Part shown: one piece after another, positions 14,521-21,873 of the stretch
How the letters are laid out: every line of letters starts with the position of its first letter
Numbering within the stretch: the first letter of the stretch is position 1
From: JBFMFB01 sp040752115
Lineage (GTDB): Bacteria; Pseudomonadota; Gammaproteobacteria; Burkholderiales; Sulfuricellaceae
Reading direction: 5' to 3'
Assembly (NCBI GenBank): GCA_040752115.1
Contig: JBFMFB010000030.1
Coordinates: forward strand, 1 to 21,998
Length of the DNA stretch: 21,998 nucleotides
Position numbers and translations under genes: made by a program
The notes under the pieces: model-generated
Seen by the model: the letters and a program-made list of their open reading frames with translations, nothing else
Told to the model about the DNA's origin: nothing
Database searches by the model: none

Positions 14521-16836
14521 TTACTTCGTCAGCGCCATGAACACCTGCGGCAGCCGCTCCGGCAGCTTCTCGATGTGGTCGATCACGGTGTAGCCGTTGC
14601 GCCCGAAGATGTCCGCCACGTAGTCGTCCGCCCTGGGGTCGAGCGTGATGCAATGGGTGGCGATGCCGCGGCCGCCGAGCTCCTCCACCGCCTTTTTGGT
14701 GTCGGCGCGCAGGTAGTAGGGATCGTCCACATCGATGTCCGAAGGCTCGCCGTCGGTGAGCACCAGCAGCAGTTTCTTCTGCGAGCTGCGTTTGGCCAGA
14801 AAATGTCCGGCATGGCGAATGGCCGCGCCCATGCGCGTGGACAGCTCGCCCTCCATGCCGGCCAGCCGCCCTTTCACCTCCTCTCCCCACGGTTCGGTGA
14901 ATCCCTTGAAATGCGTGTAGCGCACCTGGTGGCGGGTGTTCGAGGCAAACCCGGCGATGGCGAACGGATCGCCCAGCGCCTCGATCGCCCAGGCCAGCAG
15001 CGAGACCGCTTCCTGCGACAGCTGCAGCACCGAGCTTTCGCACCCCGCCGGCGTTTCGTTGATCGACTGCGACAGATCGAGCAGCAGCATCACCGAGATG
15101 TCGCGGCCGTCGTGGCGGTGGCTCATGTGGATGCGCGAATCCGGGGTGGAGCCGGACCTGAAATCGACCATGGCGCGCAGGGCGACATCCAGATCCAGTT
15201 CATCGCCGTCTTCCTGGTAGCGGATACGGACGTGCTGCTGCGGTTTGAGCAGGTCAACGATGCGCTTCAGCTTGCGGGCGAGCTGCTTGTGCTTCTCGAA
15301 CAGCGCGTCGATCCTGGCGGGGTTGTCCGCCGGCTGGATCGTCTCGTACACCGTGACCCAGTCCGGCCGGTAGTGCTGCGCTTCGCAGTCCCATTCGGGA
15401 TGGTGGCGCGAGAACAGGTTGCTCTCCCCCCCGCCGTCGGCCTTCGGATTGGCGGCGGCGTGATCGGAATGGAAGTCCTCCTCGTCAGTGGTGTCCTCCA
15501 GGAATATCCACATATAGCGGTTGTCGTCGCGGTAGCTGACTTCGGTGTCCTTGAACCATACCCTGGGCAGGCGGAACGCCGGCTCGTGCATGGCGGAATG
15601 GCAGGCCACGCCCAGGTCGGTGGCGATGGCGGCGTCGTGGGGATTCTGTTCCATACGGGCATGGAAGCGCGCGACGAAATCCAGCAGCACGGGGTCGGTA
15701 TAAGGGTGGTCCGGATCGAGCAGGGCGCGGGACAGCATCGCCGCCTTGTGGCGGATATTCGACTGGTCGGGCGGGCAGGCGTTTTCCTCCGGGATCGGAT
15801 GCAGCGCCAGCCACATCCGGCGCAGGCCGGGAAAGCGCCGGATGGCCAGCGCTTCCACGCGGCTATCCTCGAATGCCTCGATGAACAGGTGCTGGAAGCG
15901 GTTGTAATTGTCGGCGATGAACGGCCGCGTGTAAGCCCTGTGCGCCGCCAGGTGCGCCAGCAGGGCGCGGTAGCGGTCTAGCCCCGAGATTTTTATTTCG
16001 CCCGCAGGGCGACGGCTGCTCTCTCCCCCGCCTGGCGGGGGAGAGTTGGAGAGAGGGCCACCCGAGATTTTCATCCCCCCCGGCGCGACCTCGATATCGT
16101 CGTAGACATCGGGCAGATGGAAGCCCTTGCTGTCGAGGTACGGCACCTGCCGGCGCAGGATGTCGAAGGCGAGCGAATAGGGGTGGAAGTCGGCATCCTC
16201 ATCCCAGAACGCCTTGAGGTAGAGAGTCAGCTTGCGCTCGTTGTCCACGAACAGCGTGCCGTGGCGTTCGCGCTGCAGCGCGGCGCGGGCGTCCGCAGTC
16301 TGCAGGCTGAAGTAGTCGCCGTAGCGGTGCGGCTGCTCCCGGTAGGTGCGCAGCCCGTAACGGATCCAGTTGTCGATGCCGCCGATGCTGAGCTGGTTGA
16401 GCAGCGTCTCGGCATGGGTCAGCAAGGGGATCAGCCCGTTGTTCGCTTCGATGGAGACCAGCTCGATCAGCCTGAAATACTCCCGCATCTGCGGCGCTTT
16501 TTCCAGCCGCCGGGCACAGGTGGGCAGCAGCGAAAGAAACGCCGAGATCGCCGCGCCAGTCGAGCGTTGCGACAGGATGCGGCAGGTCTCGGTGACGTTG
16601 CGGATGATCTCCTCGCCCGCGATGCGCGCCACCGAAGGCATTTCCTCCAGGAAAATCAGCACCAGCTCCGTGCCGCGTCCCAGGTTGGACACCATGGACG
16701 CGCCGTCGAGATAGGCATCGATGCCGCGCTCGGACATGACGGCGAGCGCTTCCTGCATGCAGCCTTCGAAGATGTCGTCCACCTGCGGCACGCTGGAGCG
16801 CAGGCGCTGGCGGTAGGATTGGAGGTCGGGGTTCAT
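14521..16836 (-). CDS. cbbO: CbbO, von Willebrand factor A subunit of the CbbQO RuBisCO activase
   Basis: CbbO (771 residues) recruits the CbbQ AAA+ ring to RuBisCO so that inhibitory sugar phosphates are stripped from the active site. The N-terminal two thirds is the family-specific helical region. The VWA domain begins near residue 578 with the metal-ion site DLSQS (D587) and continues through LLLVLTDGEPSDIDV. NorD-family proteins are related, but the cbbM-cbbQ context decides for CbbO. Residues about 259-284 are encoded by an inserted palindromic repeat (15983-16060) that keeps frame. Upstream is repeat copy D and no evident ribosome-binding site. An older label would be NorD-like protein. 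Confidence 0.93.
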   Translation of the reverse strand: MNPDLQSYRQRLRSSVPQVDDIFEGCMQEALAVMSERGIDAYLDGASMVSNLGRGTELVLIFLEEMPSVARIAGEEIIRNVTETCRILSQRSTGAAISAFLSLLPTCARRLEKAPQMREYFRLIELVSIEANNGLIPLLTHAETLLNQLSIGGIDNWIRYGLRTYREQPHRYGDYFSLQTADARAALQRERHGTLFVDNERKLTLYLKAFWDEDADFHPYSLAFDILRRQVPYLDSKGFHLPDVYDDIEVAPGGMKISGGPLSNSPPPGGGESSRRPAGEIKISGLDRYRALLAHLAAHRAYTRPFIADNYNRFQHLFIEAFEDSRVEALAIRRFPGLRRMWLALHPIPEENACPPDQSNIRHKAAMLSRALLDPDHPYTDPVLLDFVARFHARMEQNPHDAAIATDLGVACHSAMHEPAFRLPRVWFKDTEVSYRDDNRYMWIFLEDTTDEEDFHSDHAAANPKADGGGESNLFSRHHPEWDCEAQHYRPDWVTVYETIQPADNPARIDALFEKHKQLARKLKRIVDLLKPQQHVRIRYQEDGDELDLDVALRAMVDFRSGSTPDSRIHMSHRHDGRDISVMLLLDLSQSINETPAGCESSVLQLSQEAVSLLAWAIEALGDPFAIAGFASNTRHQVRYTHFKGFTEPWGEEVKGRLAGMEGELSTRMGAAIRHAGHFLAKRSSQKKLLLVLTDGEPSDIDVDDPYYLRADTKKAVEELGGRGIATHCITLDPRADDYVADIFGRNGYTVIDHIEKLPERLPQVFMALTK
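15983..16073. repeat. Palindromic repeat inserted in frame in cbbO, with flanking duplication
   Basis: A near-identical 13-base sequence (cccgagatttttat at 15983, cccgagattttcat at 16061) repeats at a distance of 78 bases. Between the copies lies a perfect palindrome, CTCTCCCCCGCC-T-GGCGGGGGAGAG (16021-16045), with GGAGAGAGGG beside it. The 78-base unit is exactly 26 codons, so cbbO stays open. On the coding strand it translates to Gly/Pro/Ser-rich filler (SNSPPPGGGESS) flanked by two KISG motifs. Confidence 0.88.
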
Positions 16837-16856
16837 AAGCTGTCTACCGGCGAGTC

Positions 16857-16926
16857 AGCCATGAATGGCGCGAATACCAGATTCTTATTCGTGAACATTC
16901 GTGTGCATTCGTGGCTAAAACGATTT
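16857..16926. repeat. CACGAAT-family element, copy D, between cbbQ and cbbO
   Basis: A short inverted pair: left arm AGCCATGAATGGCGCGAATA, then a small loop, then a right arm of ATTCGTG units ending GTGGCTAAAACG. It fills most of the 90-base gap between cbbQ and cbbO and reaches to the cbbQ stop, so any cbbQO transcript carries the hairpin. Confidence 0.8.
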
Positions 16927-17739
16927 TCACGCTTCAAAAAACATATCGATCGCGTTATCCAGCGTTTCGCGAATATCGGCATCGTCGGTAATCGGCCGGG
17001 AGAGCGCCGTGCGGCAGGCATCGCGCGGGGCGATGCCTTGCGCGATCAGTTTCGCGGCGTATACCAGCAGCCGGGTCGAGGTGCCTTCCTCCAACCCGTG
17101 GCCCTTGAGGTTGCGCGCGCGGTGGGCGATCTGCACCAGCTTGTCGGCGACATCGCGGCCGATGCCGGTTTCCTTGGCGACGATGGCGGCTTCCGTGTCC
17201 GCATCGGCGTAGTCGAATTCCAGCGCGGCGAAGCGCTGCTTGGTGGACTGCTTCAAGTCCTTCATCAGGCTCTGGTAGCCGGGGTTGAAGGAGATCACCA
17301 GCTGGAAATCGGGGTGTGCCTCGACCAGCTCACCTTTCTTGTCGAGCGGCAGGGCGCGGCGATAATCGGTCAGCGGGTGGATCACCACCGTGGTGTCCTT
17401 GCGCGCCTCGACGATTTCATCGAGGTAGCAGATCGCGCCGATGCGCGCGGCCAGCGTCAGCGGGCCGTCCTGCCAGCGGGTGCCCTGGGCATCGAGTAGG
17501 AAGCGGCCGACCAGGTCGGAGGCGGTCATGTCCTCGTTGCAGGCGACGGTGATGAGCGGCCGGCCCAGCTTCCACGCCATGTACTCGACGAAGCGCGACT
17601 TGCCGCAGCCGGTCGGGCCTTTCAGCATGACCGGCAGGCGCGCGGCGTAGGCGGCCTGGTACAGCTCGATTTCCTTGCCCTGCGGCTGGTAGAACGGTTC
17701 TGCGTGAATCTTGTATTGTTCGGCGTTCGGGTTCGACAT
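16927..17739 (-). CDS. cbbQ: CbbQ, AAA+ (MoxR-type) subunit of the CbbQO RuBisCO activase
   Basis: CbbQ is the hexameric ATPase that, with CbbO, remodels inhibited RuBisCO. This copy is 270 residues with Walker A GPTGCGKS, Walker B ICYLDEI, the preceding TVACNEDMTASDLVGR block and a sensor region around VISFNPGYQ. The start was set at ATG 17739, which has GAGGAC upstream; a GTG at 17751 would add only four residues. It follows cbbM in the same direction, separated by a strong hairpin terminator and two palindromes, so it is probably expressed at a fraction of the RuBisCO level. Confidence 0.96.
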   Translation of the reverse strand: MSNPNAEQYKIHAEPFYQPQGKEIELYQAAYAARLPVMLKGPTGCGKSRFVEYMAWKLGRPLITVACNEDMTASDLVGRFLLDAQGTRWQDGPLTLAARIGAICYLDEIVEARKDTTVVIHPLTDYRRALPLDKKGELVEAHPDFQLVISFNPGYQSLMKDLKQSTKQRFAALEFDYADADTEAAIVAKETGIGRDVADKLVQIAHRARNLKGHGLEEGTSTRLLVYAAKLIAQGIAPRDACRTALSRPITDDADIRETLDNAIDMFFEA

Positions 17740-17757
17740 TGGAGTCCTCACCGGTAG

Positions 17758-17806
17758 GGTGCGCCATGCGCACCGGTCAGTTGCATGGGGCGCGCATGGC
17801 GCGCCC
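17758..17806. repeat. Two related GC palindromes between cbbM and cbbQ
   Basis: GGTGCGC-CAT-GCGCACC (17758-17774) and GGGCGCGC-ATG-GCGCGCCC (17788-17806) are perfect palindromes with CAT/ATG loops and appear to be variants of one unit. In RNA each gives a seven- or eight-pair GC stem. They lie after the cbbM terminator and just before the cbbQ ribosome-binding site, and could protect the 5' end of a cbbQO message. Confidence 0.75.
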
Positions 17807-17816
17807 GGAAAGTGTT

Positions 17817-17861
17817 GGGGAAAAAAAGCCCCTGCGGTCTTGGACGGGCAGGGGCTCTTTT
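17817..17861 (-). terminator. Rho-independent terminator or attenuator after cbbM
   Basis: Read on the minus strand, AGCCCCTGC (17856-17848), a 12-base loop and GCAGGGGCT (17835-17827) form a nine-pair GC-rich stem, followed at once by seven T (17827-17821, the first being the last stem base). It begins about 27 bases after the cbbM stop. The opposite strand also has a T run after the stem (CTCTTTTT), so it may act in both directions. Confidence 0.88.
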
Positions 17862-17882
17862 TGGTTGCCGGGAAGGTTCGGC

Positions 17883-19265
17883 TTACTTGTGAACCTTCAG
17901 AGCCTCGCGCCAGCCCGGATACAGCTTGTCCGCATCCCAGTGGAAGGACTCGAAGGCGCCGGCCAGTTCCTTGTGCTCCTTGGCGTAGTCAACCAGGTTG
18001 ACGCCGGCCATCCACGCATCGCGCGCCTGGCGCAGGGATTTCGCGCCCGCCGCACCGCCATCCTTGTGGCCGAAGGCGCCGCCGCCGGAGGTCTGGATCA
18101 CGTTGCAGTGGCCCAGGTTGTCGAAGAAGCCGGGCAGACGCAGGGCGTTCATGCCGCCGGAGATGATCGGCGTGGTCGCCTTCATGCCCCACCAGGGCTG
18201 GTTGAAGTACAGGCCCATGGCTTCGTCCTGCTCCAGCATGTGCGCCAGCAGCTTGTCGGCCGGGTCGCCTTCCATCTTGCCGAAGCCCATGGTGCCGGTG
18301 TGGATGCCGGAGGAGCCCTGCAGGCGCGACATCTTCATGTGCACCAGCGCGTTGTAGCCGCGCTTGGTCTGCGGGCTGGTGACGGCGCCGTGGCCGGCAC
18401 GGTGGTAGTGCAGGAACTGGTTGGGGAAGTGGCGGCGGCAGGTGGTCACGGCCATCGGGCCACCGACGTAGCCGTCAACCAGGAAAGCCACATGGTCGGC
18501 GTTCTCGGCGAAGGTTTCCAGGATGTATTCGCCGCGGCGGATCATCTCGAACGGGTCGTCGGAAGTGATGTTGGCGGAGAACAGCTTGGCTTCGCCGGTT
18601 TCGTCCTGGGCGCGGCGCATGGCGTCGGCCACCAGCTTGATGGTTTCCTTGAGCGGAGCGAACACCTGGTTGCCCTGGGGCTCGTCGTTCTTGATGAAGT
18701 CGCCGCCTTTCCAGAACTGGTAGCAGGCATCGGCGAAGGGCTGCGGGCGCAGGCCCAGTTTCGGCTTGATGATGGTGCCCACGACCATGCCGCCGTTGAC
18801 CAGCGGGCGGCCGAGCACGCGCCACATGTCCACGATGTTCATGGCGGGGCCGTCGAACAGGCGCATGTAGGCTTGCGGCACGTAGAAGTCGAGCATCTTG
18901 GCGTATTCGACGTCGCCCATGCCCTGGTTGTTGCCGATGGTGAGCGTCAGGAAAGACACCAGCATGGCGCGGCCGTCGATGATGTTGCGGTCGAACAGAT
19001 CGATCGGGTAAGCGATCTTCATCAGTTCCTTGGCTTCGTCGATCTCGTAAACGATCGCGTCGACGCCCTTGGTGAACTCGTCGGTGGTGCAGACTTCGAC
19101 GTTGGTGCCGGTGGAGGATTCGGCGGCGAAGTGGGCGGCGGTGGCCAGGTAATCCAGATAGCCGGCCTTCGGCTTCATCAGGTAGGCGCACAGCACATGG
19201 CGGCCGCCCTTGATCAGGTCGGCTTCCTTGAGGCTGAGATTGGCATAACGGCTGGACTGATCCAT
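17883..19265 (-). CDS. cbbM: Form II ribulose-1,5-bisphosphate carboxylase/oxygenase large subunit
   Basis: This is a 460-residue form II RuBisCO, catalysing CO2 fixation onto ribulose bisphosphate in the Calvin cycle; form II enzymes work as L2 or larger oligomers without a small subunit. Catalytic K167 lies in TIIKPKLG, carbamylated K192 with D194 and E195 in GGDFIKNDEPQGNQ, and the loop-6 lysine in GTMGFGKMEGD. The sequence begins MDQSSRYANL as in other proteobacterial CbbM. The start is firm: AAGGAG (19276-19271) lies six bases upstream. No cbbL/cbbS genes and no cbbR are in the window. A form II enzyme suggests use at high CO2 or low oxygen. Confidence 0.99.
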   Translation of the reverse strand: MDQSSRYANLSLKEADLIKGGRHVLCAYLMKPKAGYLDYLATAAHFAAESSTGTNVEVCTTDEFTKGVDAIVYEIDEAKELMKIAYPIDLFDRNIIDGRAMLVSFLTLTIGNNQGMGDVEYAKMLDFYVPQAYMRLFDGPAMNIVDMWRVLGRPLVNGGMVVGTIIKPKLGLRPQPFADACYQFWKGGDFIKNDEPQGNQVFAPLKETIKLVADAMRRAQDETGEAKLFSANITSDDPFEMIRRGEYILETFAENADHVAFLVDGYVGGPMAVTTCRRHFPNQFLHYHRAGHGAVTSPQTKRGYNALVHMKMSRLQGSSGIHTGTMGFGKMEGDPADKLLAHMLEQDEAMGLYFNQPWWGMKATTPIISGGMNALRLPGFFDNLGHCNVIQTSGGGAFGHKDGGAAGAKSLRQARDAWMAGVNLVDYAKEHKELAGAFESFHWDADKLYPGWREALKVHK

Positions 19266-19454
19266 TTTTGCTCCTTTTGGGATAAATTAACTAAAAAACC
19301 GAAATCGCGCTTACCGCCCGAAATTCATGGGCTGCACTATACGGGCCGCAAGATATAAATAACAGTCAATTGTTTTGATGCTTATCATAAGCATAATATT
19401 ATGGTGTTGGTGTAATGCGTTGTTTTTGATGAAGGCTTGGAAGCAGGAGGAGGA
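19266..19454. promoter_or_regulatory. Divergent cbbM promoter region with AT-rich 17-base palindrome
   Basis: This 189-base divergent gap is much richer in A+T than its surroundings, as expected for a promoter. A perfect palindrome, ATGCTTAT-C-ATAAGCAT, lies at 19378-19394, about 113 bases upstream of cbbM. It has the symmetry of a LysR-type or other dimeric regulator site; CbbR is the usual activator of cbb operons, but I cannot match its consensus with confidence. For cbbM, TTGACT (minus strand, 19369-19364) and TATAGT (19341-19336) are visible but 22 bases apart, too far for a standard promoter, which would fit activator dependence. GGAGGAGGA at 19446-19454 is the ribosome-binding site of the divergent gene. 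Confidence 0.5.
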
Positions 19455-19859
19455 ATGGGAGGCAATTTTTTCAGGCCGCAGGAGTTTTCCCGGGAGCCGC
19501 GCTTGATGCCCGCCTCCACCTATAATCTCGCCCGCTCCATGCTGCTGCAGAGCGGCTCGCGCTACCTGCTGGTGCCGATTCGGCCGCTTTCCTATCTGGC
19601 CATTTTGGACGGCGAAGAAATCGTGTTCGTCGGCCGTGAAGGCGGCAACCTGATCGAAATCGCCTGGCAGGGCTTTCGCCCGCAGCAACGGCGCTCTCTT
19701 GAAGATGCGGTCGCGTTCGAAGCGGTGTACTACGCTCCCGCCGCACCGCTTACCGTGAACAGCCTGGAGCGGGAATTCCACCGGGCGCTGCAGGAATTGG
19801 CCGCACGGGTCAAGCGCCGTGAATCGGCCAAAGTGATCGAGTTTCGCTCGAAGAAGTAG
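19455..19859 (+). CDS. Conserved-looking protein of unknown function, divergent from cbbM
   Basis: I do not recognise this 134-residue protein. It starts at ATG 19455 behind a strong GGAGGAGGA; a TTG six codons earlier is rejected. There is no signal peptide or membrane segment. The middle (about 35-100) looks like a small beta-rich domain (YLLVPIRPLSYLAILDGEEIVFVGREGG, then IEIAWQGF), and the C-terminus is a basic helix ending KVIEFRSKK. It shares the regulatory gap with cbbM, which hints at co-regulation with carbon fixation, but that is inference. Its stop lies four bases from the end of the convergent membrane protein gene. Confidence 0.8.
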   Translation: MGGNFFRPQEFSREPRLMPASTYNLARSMLLQSGSRYLLVPIRPLSYLAILDGEEIVFVGREGGNLIEIAWQGFRPQQRRSLEDAVAFEAVYYAPAAPLTVNSLEREFHRALQELAARVKRRESAKVIEFRSKK

Positions 19860-19863
19860 CCGC

Positions 19864-20124
19864 TCAATCGCGGTCGGCCGCCGGCTCCGCGCCGTCGTGA
19901 TCCCACGGCAGCAGCACGTGGCGCGGCGGCTTGCTCATTTGATACAGCACCACGCCACAACTGGCCATGAACACCACTGTGGCGAGCAGGCTTGCCACGA
20001 TGACGTCGCTCCCGCCGCGCTGGCTGAACATGACCAACAAAACCGCCACCGCGGCTCCCGCTCCGAGAAAGGAGAATACGGAAAAACCGAGCGCGACCTT
20101 GCGCCCGAATGTTCTTTCAATCAT
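19864..20124 (-). CDS. Small membrane protein with two transmembrane helices, unknown function
   Basis: This 86-residue protein has a strong ribosome-binding site (GGGAGGA) before the ATG. It has two hydrophobic stretches, about residues 11-33 (ALGFSVFSFLGAGAAVAVLL) and 40-63 (VIVASLLATVVFMASCGVVL), joined by a short polar loop (SQRGGSD), and a charged Pro/Asp-rich C-terminus (PPRHVLLPWDHDG). A basic N-terminus suggests both ends are cytoplasmic. No family is recognised. It lies in the same direction as the 58-residue membrane protein and the carbonic anhydrase gene. Confidence 0.72.
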   Translation of the reverse strand: MIERTFGRKVALGFSVFSFLGAGAAVAVLLVMFSQRGGSDVIVASLLATVVFMASCGVVLYQMSKPPRHVLLPWDHDGAEPAADRD

Positions 20125-20269
20125 GGACCATCCTCCCGGCGCTGCGACCGAAAATCAGGCATCATAGCGGAGTAATTCGACCTGCACCATGTTGCGCTTC
20201 AACCGTTTTTCTGCAGCATCCGCGCAGGCTGCCGAAAATGAGGAACGTCTTTCTTGCCGGCTCCCTCGA

Positions 20270-20446
20270 TCAGCATTCTCCATTTTTTCTCTGCCGCCAC
20301 ATCGAAACCGGCGCGCCGACAAGTGTCCCGAGCGCGATACCCCATACGGTAGCCCAGGCGTACCAGTTGATGTGGTCTCTTTGATCCGTGGCAACAGTGA
20401 CAAAAATGCCTGTCACGGTGGCGACAATCAGAAGAAAAACTTTCAT
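20270..20446 (-). CDS. 58-residue membrane protein, unknown function
   Basis: A short gene starting at ATG 20446 with AAGGAAAG a few bases upstream. The product has a hydrophobic N-terminal helix (KVFLLIVATVTGIFVTVAT), a polar segment with DQRDHINWYAW, a second hydrophobic stretch (ATVWGIALGTLVGAPVSMW) and a basic tail RQRKNGEC. The layout suggests a two-helix inner-membrane peptide. It is not a recognised family. Hydropathy pattern and ribosome-binding site, rather than similarity, support it as a real gene. Confidence 0.62.
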   Translation of the reverse strand: MKVFLLIVATVTGIFVTVATDQRDHINWYAWATVWGIALGTLVGAPVSMWRQRKNGEC

Positions 20447-20577
20447 TGTTACTTTCCTTTCTCGATGTTTCGATTTGCCGGCAGCAGGCTGTGCCGGGAA
20501 ATAAGCATAGGGATCAAAACACAGACACCTTAACGAGTTCTTAACACGGCGTTGAAAAGCGGCTGCGCCTTGCCGGA

Positions 20578-21237
20578 TCAATACCTTCGCTCCGCCCCGG
20601 AAAACGTCGTCAAGGATTCGAACGCTTTGCCGGCCGGGGAGTAGCCGAGCAGTTCGCCCTGTCCGATATCGAAATACCAGCCGTGAAGGTGCAGCGTTCC
20701 CGCCTCGACCCGCTGCCTGATCCACGGGAAGGTCATCAGATTGTCCAGCGACAGCAGCACGGACGCCTGCTCGCAGGCGCGGGTCCGGATGTCGAACGGC
20801 TTGTGCGGCAGTTCGGCTTCCGCCTTGTCGCGCGCCGGCTTGGCGATGCGCATCCAGTTCGCGATGAAGCCGCCGTTCTCGCAGCCGCACGCGCCTTCCA
20901 TGAGGGCGCGGATACCGCCGCACTGGGAATGCCCGAGCACGATGATGTGCTCGACTTCGAGGCTGCACACGGCAAATTCCAGCGCGGCGCTGACGCCGTG
21001 AAGACCGCCTCCTTCCTCGCACGGCGGCACGAGGTTGGCGACGTTGCGCACCGCGAAAATGTCGCCGGGGTCGCTGCCCATCAGGATGGCGGGATCCACC
21101 CGCGAATCGCTGCAGCCGACCACCAGCGCCCTGGGATGCTGTCCCTGTTTCAACTGTTCGTAAAGCTCGCGGTTGCTGCCGAAATAATTTTCCCGGAAGC
21201 GCTTGAATCCGGCGATGAATTTTGCGATGTCTCTCAT
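20578..21237 (-). CDS. Beta-class carbonic anhydrase
   Basis: This is a 219-residue cytosolic zinc enzyme interconverting CO2 and bicarbonate. The zinc ligands are C42 (with the D44/R46 dyad in GCSDSR) and H103/C106 in GHSQCGG. The opening and the HGWYFDI block resemble the CynT-like branch more than E. coli Can. The start was set at ATG 21237; an in-frame start at 21276 would overlap purE and adds non-homologous residues. It begins 25 bases after the purE stop, so the two are likely co-transcribed. With cbbM 1.3 kb away it may supply CO2 for fixation or bicarbonate for biosynthesis. Confidence 0.96.
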   Translation of the reverse strand: MRDIAKFIAGFKRFRENYFGSNRELYEQLKQGQHPRALVVGCSDSRVDPAILMGSDPGDIFAVRNVANLVPPCEEGGGLHGVSAALEFAVCSLEVEHIIVLGHSQCGGIRALMEGACGCENGGFIANWMRIAKPARDKAEAELPHKPFDIRTRACEQASVLLSLDNLMTFPWIRQRVEAGTLHLHGWYFDIGQGELLGYSPAGKAFESLTTFSGAERRY

Positions 21238-21262
21238 GGTGTCCGTTCTTGTCCAGGTTTGA

Positions 21263-21805
21263 CTATTTTGCGGCAAGCTTTGCCAGCGCTTCGTCCGCCG
21301 TCTGGTCGTAACGCGCGCGTTCCTTTTTCGCCGCAGCCTCGAGGGCCCGGCCGATTTCCGGATATTTCAGCGCCAGGATGCGCGCGGCCAGTATGGCGGC
21401 GTTCTTCGCGCCATCCACGGCCACCGTCGCAACCGGCACGCCGGGCGGCATCTGCACCGTGGAGAGGAGCGCGTCCAGCCCCGACATGATGCCGCCGGAC
21501 AGGGGCAGGCCGATCACCGGCAGCCGGGTGTGCCCCGCGATCACCCCGGCCAGATGCGCCGCCACGCCCGCGCAGCCGATCAGCACCTGCACGCCTTCTT
21601 CGTGGGCGCGATCGAGGTAGGCGAAAACCTTGTCCGGCGTGCGGTGCGCCGAGGCCACCACGATTTCGCTGGGGATGCCGAGCTCGGTCAGGGTGTCGCG
21701 CACCTTGACCACCGTGGGCAGATCATTGGGGCTGCCGGTGAGTATGCCCACCAGCGTCTTGCCGCCGGCCTTGCCGGCCTGCTTTTTCGCTTCGGATTTC
21801 TTCAT
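21263..21805 (-). CDS. purE: PurE-family N5-CAIR mutase / AIR carboxylase
   Basis: PurE makes 4-carboxy-5-aminoimidazole ribonucleotide in purine synthesis. Residues around GILTGSPNDLP form the phosphate loop, ASAHRTPDK carries the catalytic His, and GCAGVAAHLAGVIAG, LPLSGGIMSGLDALLS and VQMPPGVPVATVAV are family blocks. Class I enzymes use N5-CAIR from PurK; class II use AIR plus CO2. AHRTP favours class I, but the GSPND loop and the shortened AVDGAKNAAILAARIL end differ from E. coli (GSKSD). No purK follows; carbonic anhydrase does. The first 15 residues are Lys/Ala-rich and additional to the core. GAGGAG upstream supports the start at 21805. Confidence 0.92.
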   Translation of the reverse strand: MKKSEAKKQAGKAGGKTLVGILTGSPNDLPTVVKVRDTLTELGIPSEIVVASAHRTPDKVFAYLDRAHEEGVQVLIGCAGVAAHLAGVIAGHTRLPVIGLPLSGGIMSGLDALLSTVQMPPGVPVATVAVDGAKNAAILAARILALKYPEIGRALEAAAKKERARYDQTADEALAKLAAK

Positions 21806-21873
21806 CGATATTCTCCTCGTGTCAGTTTTCGATCGGTCGGCGCGGGCGGTTAAACCGGTTTTTTCAGGTTCAA

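Noticed and set aside
14575..15981. Plus-strand open frame opposite cbbO
   Set aside because: Antisense composition, no motifs, and cbbO on the minus strand has a convincing VWA domain.
14521..16836. cbbO as a pseudogene because of the internal repeat
   Set aside because: The insertion is 78 bases, the frame stays open over 771 codons and the VWA metal site is intact.
17739..19358. 539-codon plus-strand open frame opposite cbbM
   Set aside because: The minus strand encodes an intact form II RuBisCO with all catalytic residues; the plus-strand product is low-complexity His/Val/Gly-rich antisense.
19336..19369. TTGACT and TATAGT as a standard sigma-70 promoter for cbbM
   Set aside because: The spacing is 22 bases rather than 16-18, so they cannot be claimed as a matched pair.
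20155..20403. 82-codon minus-strand open frame near the small membrane proteins
   Set aside because: It overlaps the better supported 58-residue gene, is basic and low in hydrophobic pattern, and lacks a ribosome-binding site.
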